Source: Stratiolaelaps scimitus (lineage: Eukaryota; Arthropoda; Arachnida; Mesostigmata; Laelapidae). Taken from it: a DNA stretch of 64,000 bases. Of the stretch, positions 28,001-41,304 are shown piece after piece. Positions within the stretch are counted from its first letter, which is position 1. The number at the start of each line of letters is the position of its first letter. The stretch lies in NCBI GenBank assembly GCA_019614645.1, contig JABWDB010000017.1, positions 6,026,501 to 6,090,500 on the forward strand. Direction: 5' to 3'. The notes under the pieces are model-generated. The model was not told where the DNA came from and searched no databases. It saw only the letters and a list, made by a program, of their open reading frames with translations. A program made the translations under genes and the position numbers.

Positions 28001-31000
28001 CCTGTTATCGGCTCACCAGGGGCTGTTCCTCCTTCGGTCCTGTTTCTCGGCGGCACGCATGCAGCACTTGCTTAGGACATGCCCGGCCGGCACTGAGGCT
28101 TCAGCCCTTCACGATTATGACGACTTGGTGTTGGACGCGCTGACGACGATCCTGAACCTCCAGCTCCCTCCGGAGGCGGCGTCGCAGGCTACCCTTCCAG
28201 TCCGCTTCGGGGGCCTCGGCATTCTCAGTGTTCGCCGCTTGGCCGACGTTTGCTACGCCGCGTCGCTCACGGCGGTTGCCGACATGGTCGCTACAGTCCT
28301 CCCCCCCGAGGCGCTCGCCCACTTCTCCGCCTCCCAGGAAGCTGCCCTTGACCAGACGGGCGCCCGCGCTCGGGTCCCTCCGGACAAACAGAGCAAGCAG
28401 CGGGCATGGTCCGATGCCCTGCACCAGGAGCTGCGGGACTCCCTCCTGGCCTCTGCGCCACACGCTGCTGACCAAGCTCGCCTCCGGGCTGTCGACAGGC
28501 CTGGTGCGGGGGCGTGGCTCCACGCGCTGCCCTCCTCGTCCCTTGGTACTGCTCTAGACGATCGCTCCCTCCGCTTCTGTGTGGGCCTTCGCCTCGGGGC
28601 CCCTGTAGTTGCGGCCCACAGCTGCGAGCGTTGCGGGGACCCCGTCGCAACGAATGGCCATCACGGTCTTTCGTGCGAACGCAGCGCCGGTCGCCATCCG
28701 CGACACACGATGCTTAATGACACGCTCGTGAGGGCCCTCCACTCCGCCGGTATTCCTTGCACAAGGGAGCCACAGGGCCTCGACACCTCTGACGGCCGCC
28801 GCCCTGACGGCCTCACCCTTGTCCCCTTCCATCGAGGGCAGCACCTGGTTTGGGACGGCACTGTGGTTGACACTCTAGCACCCTCTTATGTCAACCACTG
28901 TGCAACCATCCCCGGTTACGCAGTAGCGCGTGCGGAACGGGCAAAGCTAAGGAAGTACGCCGCTCTCCAAGCAACCCACCTGTTTTCCCCCCTTGCCTTT
29001 GAGACCTTGGGCGGGCACGGCCCTCTCACTGCGAACTTCCTCGAGGGGGTCTACCATAGGCTGATCCGCGCCACCGGGGACAAGCGCGCTGGCTCTTTCC
29101 TCCTGCAGCGGCTGTCCCTCGCCGTGCAGAGAGGCAATGCCATCGCCTTCCTCGGAACATTGTCGTCCTCACCCCCCCCCCCCCCCATAATCCCTAGAAA
29201 TCCCGCCCTACTGTATGTTTGAATAAACAGTAATAGATAGATATTTACAAGACAAGCATACAGTATACAGGCATATAAGCATGCACCAGGTTAGTCCACC
29301 AATTCAGCAGCAATGAATAATTATTGATTCTTTACAAGTCTTCTTCAGTACACGGGTAAACTATTTTGCCGAGGTGAGAGCCCGAATCTCGCGAGAAAGC
29401 GAAGTCCAAACTGTCGACAGGCGGTAGGCAAGCGCGTGGCGACATGAGTCTCTGACAGCAAATGGCCTCATAAACCGAGTGAAATTGCGTCATTGCTTTT
29501 CGTATCTTCCGTACGTTTGAACATGTACATCGAGAACTGAGCAACAGGATAGAACGAATCTTAATATAAATTGTTCTTATGAGCAGACAGAGACAGGACC
29601 GAGATATCACTGCCTATCTGGTAGGCCACGATAAATCTGGCGCTAACAATAGAGAGCTAAGCTTTGTGGTAGGAAAAATCCAAACATCGACGTGGCATTT
29701 ATGATAGAAAATAATAATAATAACAGCAACAGCATTGCTATTATTAATACTTAAGGAACATAAATCTAATGGTCCGGAGCTTCTGACGAGTTTCTTCCTC
29801 ATTTTACTAAGGACATTTATTTACATGGTGTACGCATCGCCTTTTTCGTTTGAAAGCACAGAGGACATCTGCCAACCATGGGCATTCCTTGCATCCCTCG
29901 GCACTCGTCCAGATCCACAGTGAAAATAATCGCCGAGTCGAGTTCGTGCATGCTGCCTAAAAGCTGCAAAGCGTTTCGACCCTGTGACTGTCCACCTATG
30001 AGTACCGCAGTACCCACACGACACCGTCGCCTCTGAGACCCGAATGGACAACACGAGAGTGGCCTTTAGCTGCCTCTCTGTCTTACACTCATCCGTCCTT
30101 TTCTTCTCCTTACACCGCATTCCGTGCTTGCCACATCTCTGTGTTGCTCTGTCGGAAAGCTCACCGTGTCTACGCACCTGGCTGTCCTCCCGTGCCCCAC
30201 TTGCTTGGATGTGTCCATGGGGGCGATGACTCTCAGCGAATCGTCACTTGGTCGCGAGGCTCGGTTCACGGCCGAGTCGCCCCAAGTCTGGTAACTCTAA
30301 TTAGAAATAGGGAGCAGGAAATACCCTGAAGATTAGCTTGACGGCGGTGCTTGTCGGCGTTGTCGTCGTCGTGGCCGGCTCATATGAGTTCCGCGGGACA
30401 GAGCTGGATCGCGTTGGGGCAAGGAGCAATGGCGGACGAAGACACACGGGAGGAACAGGCCCTTCCACGCTCTTCCCCTCCCTCGCCCCCGAGTGGATCC
30501 CGTCCTATCATCGTCGTACAGCAGGCCCCTCTGCAGTGGGGGCAGATCGTGCCCTCTATCATGACTGCTCAGTGGCGGCGAGCCTCTCTGCTTCGGTGAC
30601 GGCAACAGTTGTAAGCTCACTTACCTCTATGCGCGGTGTTACGGATGGGTCACCTACGGACCGTATCGTATATGGCTGGAGATGACTAGGGCCAGCAGAG
30701 CAAGTTCGAATGGACTTGCGGACGACGGACGACGAGGTGGAAATATATATAGCAGTACATGGCGTACACAGAAACGAATGGCCGAAACGCTGTTATATCT
30801 ACCCTAACCCAACCTGTGCTGCCTCGGTGAGAGCGGAAACAGGCCACTGAACCTAAGAAGAGTAAGGTGACTGCCGCGAAGTACCTACAGTGGCAGTATT
30901 AGCGCTTATCTCGGCAATGATATGTTCGTCGTATCGTTGATACGTTCGCGAGAAGGTACGGTTCACGTATGCTGAGCCGTCTTCCATTCATTAACGTCAA

Positions 31001-34000
31001 AAAAAGCCGTAAACGAAAGCTGTGCTAACGTCGTACGAAAATATTTTATGATCGTTATTACATCAGTAACATGCTCTAAGCCGAGTGTCTACGGCACAAA
31101 ACTGGAGAGGATTATGCATTTTATTCGCGGCTATGCCATAGGCTGGCCCACCTTGTTTTGCGCCTGTTGACTTACAGGGCGTTAAGAAAGTTACTCAATC
31201 CTATGGAAGACTAACCAAAATTTCCTAGTTCCGACGGCCACCGTTTTTGTGATGTTCCTTTCGTATTTGCAGAAAAAGAAAAATGCAGAACTATAATTTT
31301 AGAAGACGGCAAGAGTCCATACGAGAAAGCGACGACGTAGGACTTTTTTTTTCTTCTAAAATAGTATGTTCTGCACTTTTTTTTTAAGATAAACGTTACT
31401 ATCCAAATGTGTATATACATATATATACTCGTTACAGTGTGTAAAAAGGGCGGTCTGACTCATTCACTGAATCATGTCATCTTGAGTAACCGAATGTGAC
31501 GGAGTTCTGGTACCAGCGATGATCAAAATTTAATCCTCTATATGATATATATGTAGTTGTATATATGTATATGTACCTTTCTTTGTCAAATAAAATAAAT
31601 AATGAGTTTGCCTATCCATATAGTATATTACATAAAGCTACCTAGAATACATAGCAAGGGCAACACTGCCAGCACGTTGCCACCTCCGCGAACGCAGCGA
31701 CACCACTCACCCGATAGAAAGAGATCATGGAACATGAACAATACGCAACCGCCGCTGGTGTACGTCTGCCTATACAGTCCACACGGAGTCGCTTTCTCCT
31801 ACTCGTTGGCCGCATTACACCACGTATGCAACATATGTATATGCTAATATATATTCTTTAGCTAGCGGCTGGATGGCGGAAGACCAAGGCAGGGGGTCGT
31901 CCAAGACTGAGCAACACTAACGCAGTCTGTACGAGCGGGTCGCGAGCTTCATGTGTCCAAAACCGAAGCCAGTCGCGACCTTCTGGCTGTATACGTGTCG
32001 TGTACGGTGAGCCCAGGGGGGACTGACTCCCAGGGGTGTGAGCTGGACTACTCGCGACTCACTCCACGGACCCCCTGTATACAGAGACAATATTTCTTTA
32101 TTCATACGCCCACCAAAGTGACTTTGGTGGATTTCGGGAGTGACCCCAAGGAAGTTGCAATGGACGACGCCGACCACGGTGAAACGGTATCCGAACGTGT
32201 ATATATATATACATGTGGCTTCCGAGCGACGGATGGTGCCCGAAAGGATCCTGCAAGCCAGCAACATATATGTTGCTAGCTCTGGCGATCCTTTCGCTCA
32301 GCATCCGTCGCTCGGAAGCCACCCAGAAGCAATATCTTAGCACGACCGCAGCTGTCGTCGCCCGCTGGATCAGTGCGCACCTGTAGTATTTCACGCGGGG
32401 CCTTGGAGCAAAGCCCTGGCTAAAGTGCAAATAGATGCCGATCGCCACTCCCCCACCGGTGAAATGGGAGGGCACAGCGTCTTTACCGCCCCGTGCACGC
32501 GCGTTGGACACTTGTGCTGTGTGTCGTCAGCAGGAGCGCTAACCCAACAAATCGTCACCTTGAACCATTACACAGTGGGCTGTTTAGATATAATGCTTGC
32601 AGCTGGCTGTCATAACGTATTCGTGGGAAAACAGAAATTGGTTGCACGACTCGTTGCAGCTATCTTTTTTTCTTAGGTTTATTTAACCCTGGAGAAGTTG
32701 TTGCATGGGCCACGACTTGGAGGTACTTTCGTAGTGGTTTAAACCATATGTGTGCTGCGGGATTCGGACCGGCGACGGCAATCTGACAGGCATTTGCCTC
32801 CGCCAAATCAATCACTCAACAGGAATTGGGTTGAATCAATTGTCCCATACCGTCTTTATCAGCCAGAGTGCGGATACATAGACCATTTCGGGAAAGCACC
32901 CACCGCGGCGGTATACAAAAGTCTCCATGTGTGTTGGTGAGACGCCTGAGTGACAAGAGACGACGGTGGCTGCACTGTCTCATAGCTATTTGCTACTTTT
33001 TTTATTAGTCTTTTTCCGTGTAGAGATACGTTTGTAGGAACATGATATTGCATGGGACAAAAATTTAGGAGATGAAGCATATCAAGCTGAATTTCTAGCT
33101 GGCACCGATATAGGTCTATTGAATGGAGCAGCGTTAGGGCTCTGCAATCCTTCTAGATTTTCACATTGAATTGGATTACACAATAACGCGAGCGACCCAC
33201 GACAAGAACGACTAGGCAGAAATGTAATAGTCTTCTCCAGTTTTTGTAGCTTCTCGAAGGCGTTGTGTAGTACACCCCTGGCAACAAGTCTCCTCTTGGC
33301 ACAAGTCTAAATCGTCTGGCAGTAGCTGCTAGATCGATACGTAGGTACGGAACGAAAGACGGTCTGCTGGTTGGCTGACTCGGTTCAATGAACCGCCGAC
33401 GGCAGCGAGCCAAGTCCCGGCAAGCCTAACTAAGCAAGCGCTCGAGCTGCTACTACAGCAAGCATGAGCGCCGCTGCTGCTGCGTACCACGAAGCTTCAA
33501 GCGATCCTTCGTCTTATCAACCAGTCAATTTCGGAACGAAGGGAAGGCAGCTTCGATGGGCTAGTGCGCTAGTGAGGTGCGTCCGCTCGTGGGGCTTCGT
33601 GGAGGAAAGGACGAGGTGGAAGACTATGGGAGTTGCCGATGGTGCCGGTTTCACCGGTGCTGCCGGAGCTGTCCGAAGGTTCTTCTACTCTCTTTAAGAA
33701 GGGCCTTAACGGGAACGACATCGATGGGAACTTGAAGATTATGAGGGGATGCGAAGGGATAGGGGTCTCGCTGCCTGCCTGCCCGAGGAGGATCTCGAGG
33801 ACGATCGAGCTGGATGAGGGATCTCCGCTCTCCAACCGAGGAAGGAGCGGCCGGCCACCCACCCGCCCACCGGCAATGGATAAGAAGAACTGGGAATGCG
33901 GCAGTGGCGAGAGGGGCTTAGCTGACGTGGGGAGACGGGGGGCACCAACCCAACTAACGTAGCCCCTTCCGCCTCCGATGTACGTTAGAGAGATCGAGAG

Positions 34001-37000
34001 TGAGAGAGGGCGAGTGGAGGAAAAGGAACGAGAAGGAAAAGATCAGAGAAAAGTGAGATGGACTGAAACCTTTCGAAGGAAGAGAAAGGGAAAATGAGCA
34101 GGAAGCGGAGGAGAAGCAAAACAAAGAAGAAATAGAAGAAGACGAAGACGCTGCAGCTCGTCGTACAGCGTTCCGCTCTACCATTCTCGTTCGTGTAATG
34201 ATGCGACCTATCTATCGCAGAGGAATGAACGCGTCGGGCGGACGTCCAGGCGGCAGCGGCGAAAAGCTACCACCAAAGCAAGGATGGCGACAGCACTATT
34301 ACCGGTACCTTTTATTTAAGGCCGTGACGCTTCTGCAGGGTCGCTAAGGGGCGAAAAAGGATGAGAGGAAGGACGGAAGACGGAAAAGGGATAGATCATA
34401 GAGCGGGGGGAAGAGAATGAGAGGGGAGGAGGATGGAGAGACACTAGTACGAGGATAGGAGTCAAAGCGGATGGGAGAGAGGGGGGAGAACTGATGATGG
34501 CAAAGATGACAACAGTAGTAACAACAGCGGCGGCGATGGCCACGGACAGTGAAACCAGTCCAGCACGAAGAGGGGGACAGATAGGGAGAGCGCTCGCGCG
34601 CTCGCGAAAGCCAGAGGCGGAGGAGTTCGATGTAAGAGGGCGGAGGTCGGGGCTTGGGGCTGGGGGCCGGGGATCTACAACGGGTTATGGGAGGGTGGCG
34701 GAAATCGTTAAATATTTTTAAGCGTCGCTGTGTTCTTTATTGAAGACGTTTCTTGAAGCACTGCCAGTGCTATGTAATTCTATCTTCTTCGAACTGGTAG
34801 TGATCATAGTAATAGCATTCGCGGTAGTGTCTCCGTTAGTGGATGCTGTACCTCGGTTGGTAGTGTCTTACGGGAGATAGCTTCAGTGTCAGGTGTTGGT
34901 ACTGTGACAGTGGACTAACACGAGTGCTACTAAAAAAAGCCTCGGCCTGACATATTATATATTTCAATTGGTTGCTAAAAGCCCGTAGGGTATTTAAGGT
35001 GTGTATCATTTGTGAAAGGTTATTTTTTTCTATCCTCACTGTCCTGTCCTCTGGGTGCAGCATACTGTCTCTAGTGTTCTATTCGAATCTTCCATATTCG
35101 TTTACGGTAATAGTTAGTAGTCAGATAACCCGTCTTCCACGGCTCAGTGATCGGAGTAGCTAGTGTCTTTGAAGTTGTTATATTGGGATACGGTACACAG
35201 TCAAATAAACGGCAGAACACCGTAGAAGACGCATCAGGAACAAGAGATGAGATGGTGAGCTTTCCCGATGGTCTTTCTCGTACGGGAAGGCAGGGACGAA
35301 GTTGGGGGCCTGGAGACTGGCCAAGAAAAAAGCCGGAGGGCTTTGGTCCCTTGAGGGGTAATAGAAGAGCTCCGGTAGCCGTGTCGGATAAAAGGATGGC
35401 TAACTTAGTAAGAACAGGGCCATTCTTTGAAAATACCAATGGCGCTAGTGGTTTCTTTAATGAATGATTGGGTAAAATAGTCAGATTAAAGGATCGCGTC
35501 AAGCCTGGTGGCGTGCCGCATTCGTGTGCACCTTACAACCTTAGAACACCTAGACGTATGGGTTCGATCCCCACCGTCGCACATTTGCATTTAGAGGTCC
35601 GTCTTAGCAATGCCGTGGACGTTAATGCTGTCTCAGAGTCAGCCCGAAAACATCTTTCAGATTAAAGGATGGTGTTAAGTAAGGGTAATAATACATAAAT
35701 CTACATATTATAATTAGTATTTATTTATACACAGTACGGGGGGGAGGACACAGCCGCACTATAAGGTGAGATGCAAGTCAACGGTTAGGAAACCTCTAGC
35801 CTTAGAGTTAAGAGAAAGTAGGCTTACAGCTGAAGCATTTTTCCTACCTAGAGGCTTAAATCTACCTGACGGTCGACTCACGACTTAGCATACTATGTGC
35901 CCACGTTGGCTCCTTCCGTATACTAATAGTTTTGCGCATATCTAGGTTATTTTTACTTCTCTATTGTATTCTAATAACTGCTGGAGGAGGGTGAACAAGA
36001 GTTGGAAGCTCAAGTACAAGATAACTAATTCACCTGTTCGAATTTTGTCTCTTTCTCTCCATCTCTTTTAGGAACAACATCTGCACAAAGGGCCAGCCGT
36101 GTACAACGCTAGGTCTTGCCGAAGTAGCCGGAATGTGCCAACCTCAGCGAAGCTGTAACGTTAACGAGGATTCAGGGCTAACACTCGCCTATACAATCGC
36201 TCACGAAATGGGACACAAGTGAGTTCAATGAGCCTCCATCCGGCGATCAGTGCTTCGAAAAGTTCCCGCTAAAGTGTTGTCTTTTGCATGAGGGCATAGC
36301 TAATGTCCCCGCCTATCCCAAGGCAACACGTAGCGCAATTTACCTGCATATTTTGAGATAAAACATTCTATATGCCTCTCCGATCACTCCAATAAGATGG
36401 AGGGTCACCTTTAGGTCCGCAACATGGGTATCTTTATTACTGTTTCCTTGATTGTCTTGTCTTATTTTTATCCAACCATGATTATAATTTAATTAAGGAA
36501 TAATTTTGTTCGGTATTTGCAATAGAATGTAAAAAGAAAACTGCCCAAACGCACCACTGATCATCACTGTAAACCGTACTTTTCAGCGAAACCTCTTATA
36601 TAATATATCATCCAGTGATCGGCGTACGCACCACCAAGTGCTTGCCTTGGCTGAGCATCGATGAACCGACCCAAAGTCGCTTGTTTGCCTGCGCCTCTAC
36701 CACCCTACGTGCACCGGCTTCTTGGTCTGCGCGACGAGATCGGTTTCGGCCGATTACATTCTCACCCGTCAAGTCGCGATTACGTTCAGGCAACAACGTT
36801 GCCGCTGGATACCACGCGGTGACGTCGTCCCGTGTGTCATGCGGTCATAAGAGCCAATTACGCCACCGTCACAGAGATCCCGCCTGGCAGGGCGGCCAGG
36901 CGGACACCGAGCGCTCGTTTATTCGACTATTGTCTACGAGGCCGGTACGGAGGGCAAAAACAACAGAATATTGTAAGACAATAGCCCAATTATCCTTGAT

Positions 37001-40000
37001 ATGGATATACTGATGGGCCCACTCGTATCCCACTGCTGGACTCGAGCCCCAACCAAACCACCGATGTCCCCATTCGCCCCCTGTCTCATTTGTGTTGGGT
37101 TGTCGTTGTTGTTAACGTTGCTACTGATGCGCGAGCAGTGGCACCTGTACGCGTCGATCCGTTACATGAGCAGGAGGTCGTTCGGGTGGACGGTCTTGTA
37201 ACTCAGCATTTCCCGAGTGTTCCACTAGCTAATAATACTGTCACTTTGGGGTGGCTTTGATGAAGGGTATGCATACGTGCATGTTAATTGATTGTGATGT
37301 GCGTTTAGCAGTTTGACAAAAATCGCTACATTCGCTATCGGGAGGGAATCCTGGAGCGTTTGCACGATCTCTGCGAAGCACACCTACCATGCGACATGGA
37401 CAGTTTCAAAATATGGCTAATCTCTTGATGCATTCCCAGTTAAACATGAGATTACTGTTATTATGACCACTATGACCACTATTATTATTATTATATAATA
37501 TTATATGATCAAAATATTGTGCTAGTCAATTAAAGGTAAACGCAGGCGCGTTCCCTGTTAGACGAGACCCATCCACGTCAACGAATGAACCCATGATGCG
37601 AACGGGCTACAAACAAGCAATGGGTGGGGGGATGCGAGTTATCTCGTCTATCGTACCTAGTATTTGCTTTGGGATGTGTCTCAAAGCGCCATTATATTTG
37701 CAGAGGACAACAGATGATCGTCAGCCATTGTCTCTTCCTCGATCTGTCTTTGACAATGGTCGAATCCGCGTGGGCTTGCTCCATCTTCGGCGAACGCGCC
37801 ACGCGTTCAGAACGCGAACGCGCAGCGTTTCTGGAGCTCTCGACTACGCACCATCGTGCGTAAGCTAACAGGGTGGTCTGATCTGATGTGTCGGATGGGT
37901 CTTGCCCACTCAGGCAAAGACAACTTGGTTTGCAAAGGAAGCGACGGAGGGCAGCGGGAAGCCCGTTCGCCGTGGGTATAACTTCGAACAGGCGGTTCTG
38001 CGCATTCAATAGTTCACTCTTTGCCCTCCTCTCCCGCTCTGCTACCTAATCTACGCCTCTGTTTCCAATTCCCTATAGTCAGTATAGCGAGGTGTTCAAC
38101 GTGGCAGACCTCGTCCAGGACTTAATATTATAATACAATTGAAACAAGTACAAACGGGCTTTGCTTGCGGCGCTGTCACTGCATTTCTGCATGCATGCGC
38201 ACACATCGAAGCTATTGTAAAGCTAAACAATACAATTCAGCCATTGCAATTGAATTCGTCGAAATCGCGTTACCCCCATGTTATGCTGTCATGTGCGACG
38301 AACGCTGCAAGCGTCTGTCGATGTGCGCACTACTGTGTGTTGATGAGCCAGAAGCACTTAGCACAATTGGCAGATCTGAGACGCGTACGCAACATAGCTA
38401 CGATACGAACTGCGCTGTCGCTGCTCCGGCCGCTTTTCTAACAGGAACAACGACACCATCGTCAGTATCCGGGGCGTGTAGACGACGCAAGCGACGGCAA
38501 TCACTGGCTTTAGGGATGGGATCGATGCCTGCGCGTGTCGTTCGCGTTTTTCTACCGCCACCGAATCTCCCCTCCACACGACAGCTCGGATCAGCTACGC
38601 GATCAGATGATTTAAGTAGCGTTGCAGTCATCGAATCGCAAATACAAATGTTGCAGCGTGTACAACTTTCACTGCGATCGAGTTTCGGCGGATAAACTAA
38701 CAGAGGGACAAGCTGGCAATTGGACTTCTTCTCGCAGACTTGCAGACCTCGTTGCCTTGTGGAGAAACACCGTCAATAAACATTTGTACGGTATTACTGT
38801 TAACCGTCTGTACGCACTTTGCATCGTTGTCGCAAGTCGTTGCAAGATCATGAGCGCGCCACTGCCTGGCGATTGCTGGAGCGGCACGTCAGCAGACCAT
38901 ACAGGGTAACTGGCCAGAATTGAGTACGGCTTTTTTTTCGCACCGGTACGTCAGCCGGTCTACATGAAGTGTACCTGAATTTGCAAGGGGCTCCAGCCAG
39001 CCGAAAGGCTGAGCCCGTCAGACACTGACAATGCTCGGTAGTCGCTTTCAATACATATCTAACTATATAGCAGATTCTCTAGGGGTGGGTCACGCGTTTG
39101 TTTCTCTTATTGTACGAGCAGGTTAGGGGCGAGATACCGAGTGTGAGAGGGGGAGAGAGAGAGAAACCAAAGGATAAACCTTCCGCAGGAAGAAGGTTTC
39201 CTGCCGATGATGGCCGTTTCCAGCGGCCGTACCTCAAGCCGGGTTTCAGCGGCTGTTTCCCGGTTTGCGCAAGCCGTCCCCACCAACCCGAGACCTCTGC
39301 GATCACCGCCACTCGGATTCGTGCACGTCAGGCAAGAACTAGCAGGAGCCGTAGCCGCTAGTTACTCCCGCTACTACTGTCGTCATAACGCAATGACCGC
39401 TAGACGTTGTTCAGTTGCGTCCTGATGCCGTGTTGTGGTTCATATTTCACCGAGTTACGGATAGGGCCCGAACGACAGCGGGCCCACTGACCGCTTGCGG
39501 GCTGAAGCTGCTAGGCAAGGCGGATAATACACTAGACGAAGGCTAGTGCCACGGCCGCTCGCACGGATCGTGTATGCTCAAGTCACGTCGATGCCGGGCC
39601 GCGTCGGACGGAGCGAACAAGATGATCAGACAAGGGTTTATTATTGAGAGGCAATACAACGTTGAGAACAAAGAGCAAGTCATTCGGCGATGGCCACAGC
39701 GGCGGTAGCAGCAGCAGCACCACCACCAGCAATAGCAGGCAGCCGACGCCACTGCCGCCTACCCGGCCGCTGATGGCGGCGTCGCTAGATCCCCGTGCTT
39801 CTATGGCCCGTTTGCTGCTCGCCGCGTTCATGTGCTGCGCAAATAATTCAACTTTCGCCCGCATGGCCGCCAACGCCGCTTGCCCGTTCGTCTGCGGGCA
39901 ACCGACATTGTTCGGCAAGCCGCAGCGACGCCGCGAGTATTATAGGAAGCAAGCGAATGAACGAGTTGACAGCCAGCACTTCTTCCTTAGCTGTTACTGC

Positions 40001-41273
40001 CACCAGAGCCGAGGCGGCGACTTCGCCTTCGACTGACTACCCCATAACAGGCTGGAGATAGAGTCAGATGATAGCGACGACTTGCTGCTACAATAACTAC
40101 GGCATATGTGATTGTGGGCGAACCTTTGTGTATGTGTGGGTGTGAGAGAGAGCGTTTGGGTGAGTTTCTGTCTGCAGGCCCTATACGATGCTTGGCTATC
40201 TTGTGGTGACGATCGTGCGTTTGTGTATGCAAATGTGTGTACGGTTACTATAAAACGGTAACTTTACATTAATTCAACTGGCCCTATAATATGCTGGCAT
40301 ACGAAGAGAATGATTTGTTTTCCAAAGGAGCATATTAGGAATGGCGTTCTGTTTGCGTGATTGGTGTTTCGATAACCATTCGGGTGCTAGGAACATTCAA
40401 GGCACGCTAAGGAATGCTTACGATAATATCCGTGTAGAGTAGGTAACATTAGTATTCTCGTTGACATTTTGAGATCATTTAGCCGTGTCCAATTCGATTC
40501 TGAGCATTTTACAACATGTAGATCATCATCTGAACATTCGGTTGCATATCAAAGGTGCAGATTTCACACTTTAACGTACGTAGCGTTCATGCGTCTGTTC
40601 ATATCGCACGGTTCATATCTAGTTTCTTCATTGCATCCCAACATCGAGACCTCGAATTAAATCTAGGACGCGGGTTATTTCACCATTGAACGCACGTGAG
40701 AGGGTAATCGTGCCAACGCCAAAACAGACCCTTGCCTTGCATTGGTCTGTTATTCATGGTACTATTGATGGGAGCACGAGTGAACATTCTGAAAATCGAT
40801 TAAGCATTGCGTGTGAGCCGGTACACGATAGAGCTCGTTCCGTTCCTGACCGCTTTATTGCCGTTGTTTCCCTTATTCGACACAATTGCTCGAATGGTCT
40901 CGGATTCTAATCAACCGACAACTTTCCGAAAGTTGACCAGCCAAGCTCAGCCCATCTGAAGATATTTTACGTAAATCTGTTTTTTTCCGATCATACGTCC
41001 ATACTCGACAAATGGGTATTGCGTCCTACCACAGATGTGCATCATATATACAAAACGATGGGTCAGCCCCCTCGATCGCGACACCAAATAGCTATGATCA
41101 CAAACCTATAATAATGATAATAATAATAATAATAATAACGTAGACGAACATCACGTTACTGTAAGATGTGTCTTGTGTGTGTGGTATTGCCTATGGTCTC
41201 CACTCCTTTACTGTTCCCCTTGTATGGGAACCTATGGCCGATGGGCTTCTTCCTTTTAAATGCTTCTGCAGTT

Positions 41274-41304
<31 letters not shown>

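Larger units (their letters stand above)
21951..36071 (+). other. ADAMTS intron 4 (14.1 kb)
   Basis: Holds an AT array (22042-22069), a GC-rich block (about 23480-24070), a family B repeat (25795-25945), a non-LTR retrotransposon (27302-29231), two large inverted repeats (31271-31390 and 32215-32322), a tRNA-like segment near 32750-32830, a purine-rich GC-rich block (about 33440-34720) and a complete SINE with target duplications (35481-35670). Stretches 22100-23450, 24100-25750, 26000-27290 and 29250-31250 show no recognisable feature apart from short fortuitous frames. Confidence 0.7.

Noticed and set aside
28101..28523. Minus-strand frames inside the retrotransposon
   Set aside because: Shadows of the GC-rich reverse transcriptase coding strand; the plus-strand frame carries all catalytic motifs.
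31985..32085. CTGTATAC...GTATACAG ends suggesting a small inverted-repeat element
   Set aside because: Only the outer 8 bases pair; internal sequence is not complementary enough to call an element.
37030..37065. Possible tRNA B box (minus strand GGGCTCGAGTCC)
   Set aside because: No A box or tRNA arms at the right spacing, and no similar copy elsewhere in the window.
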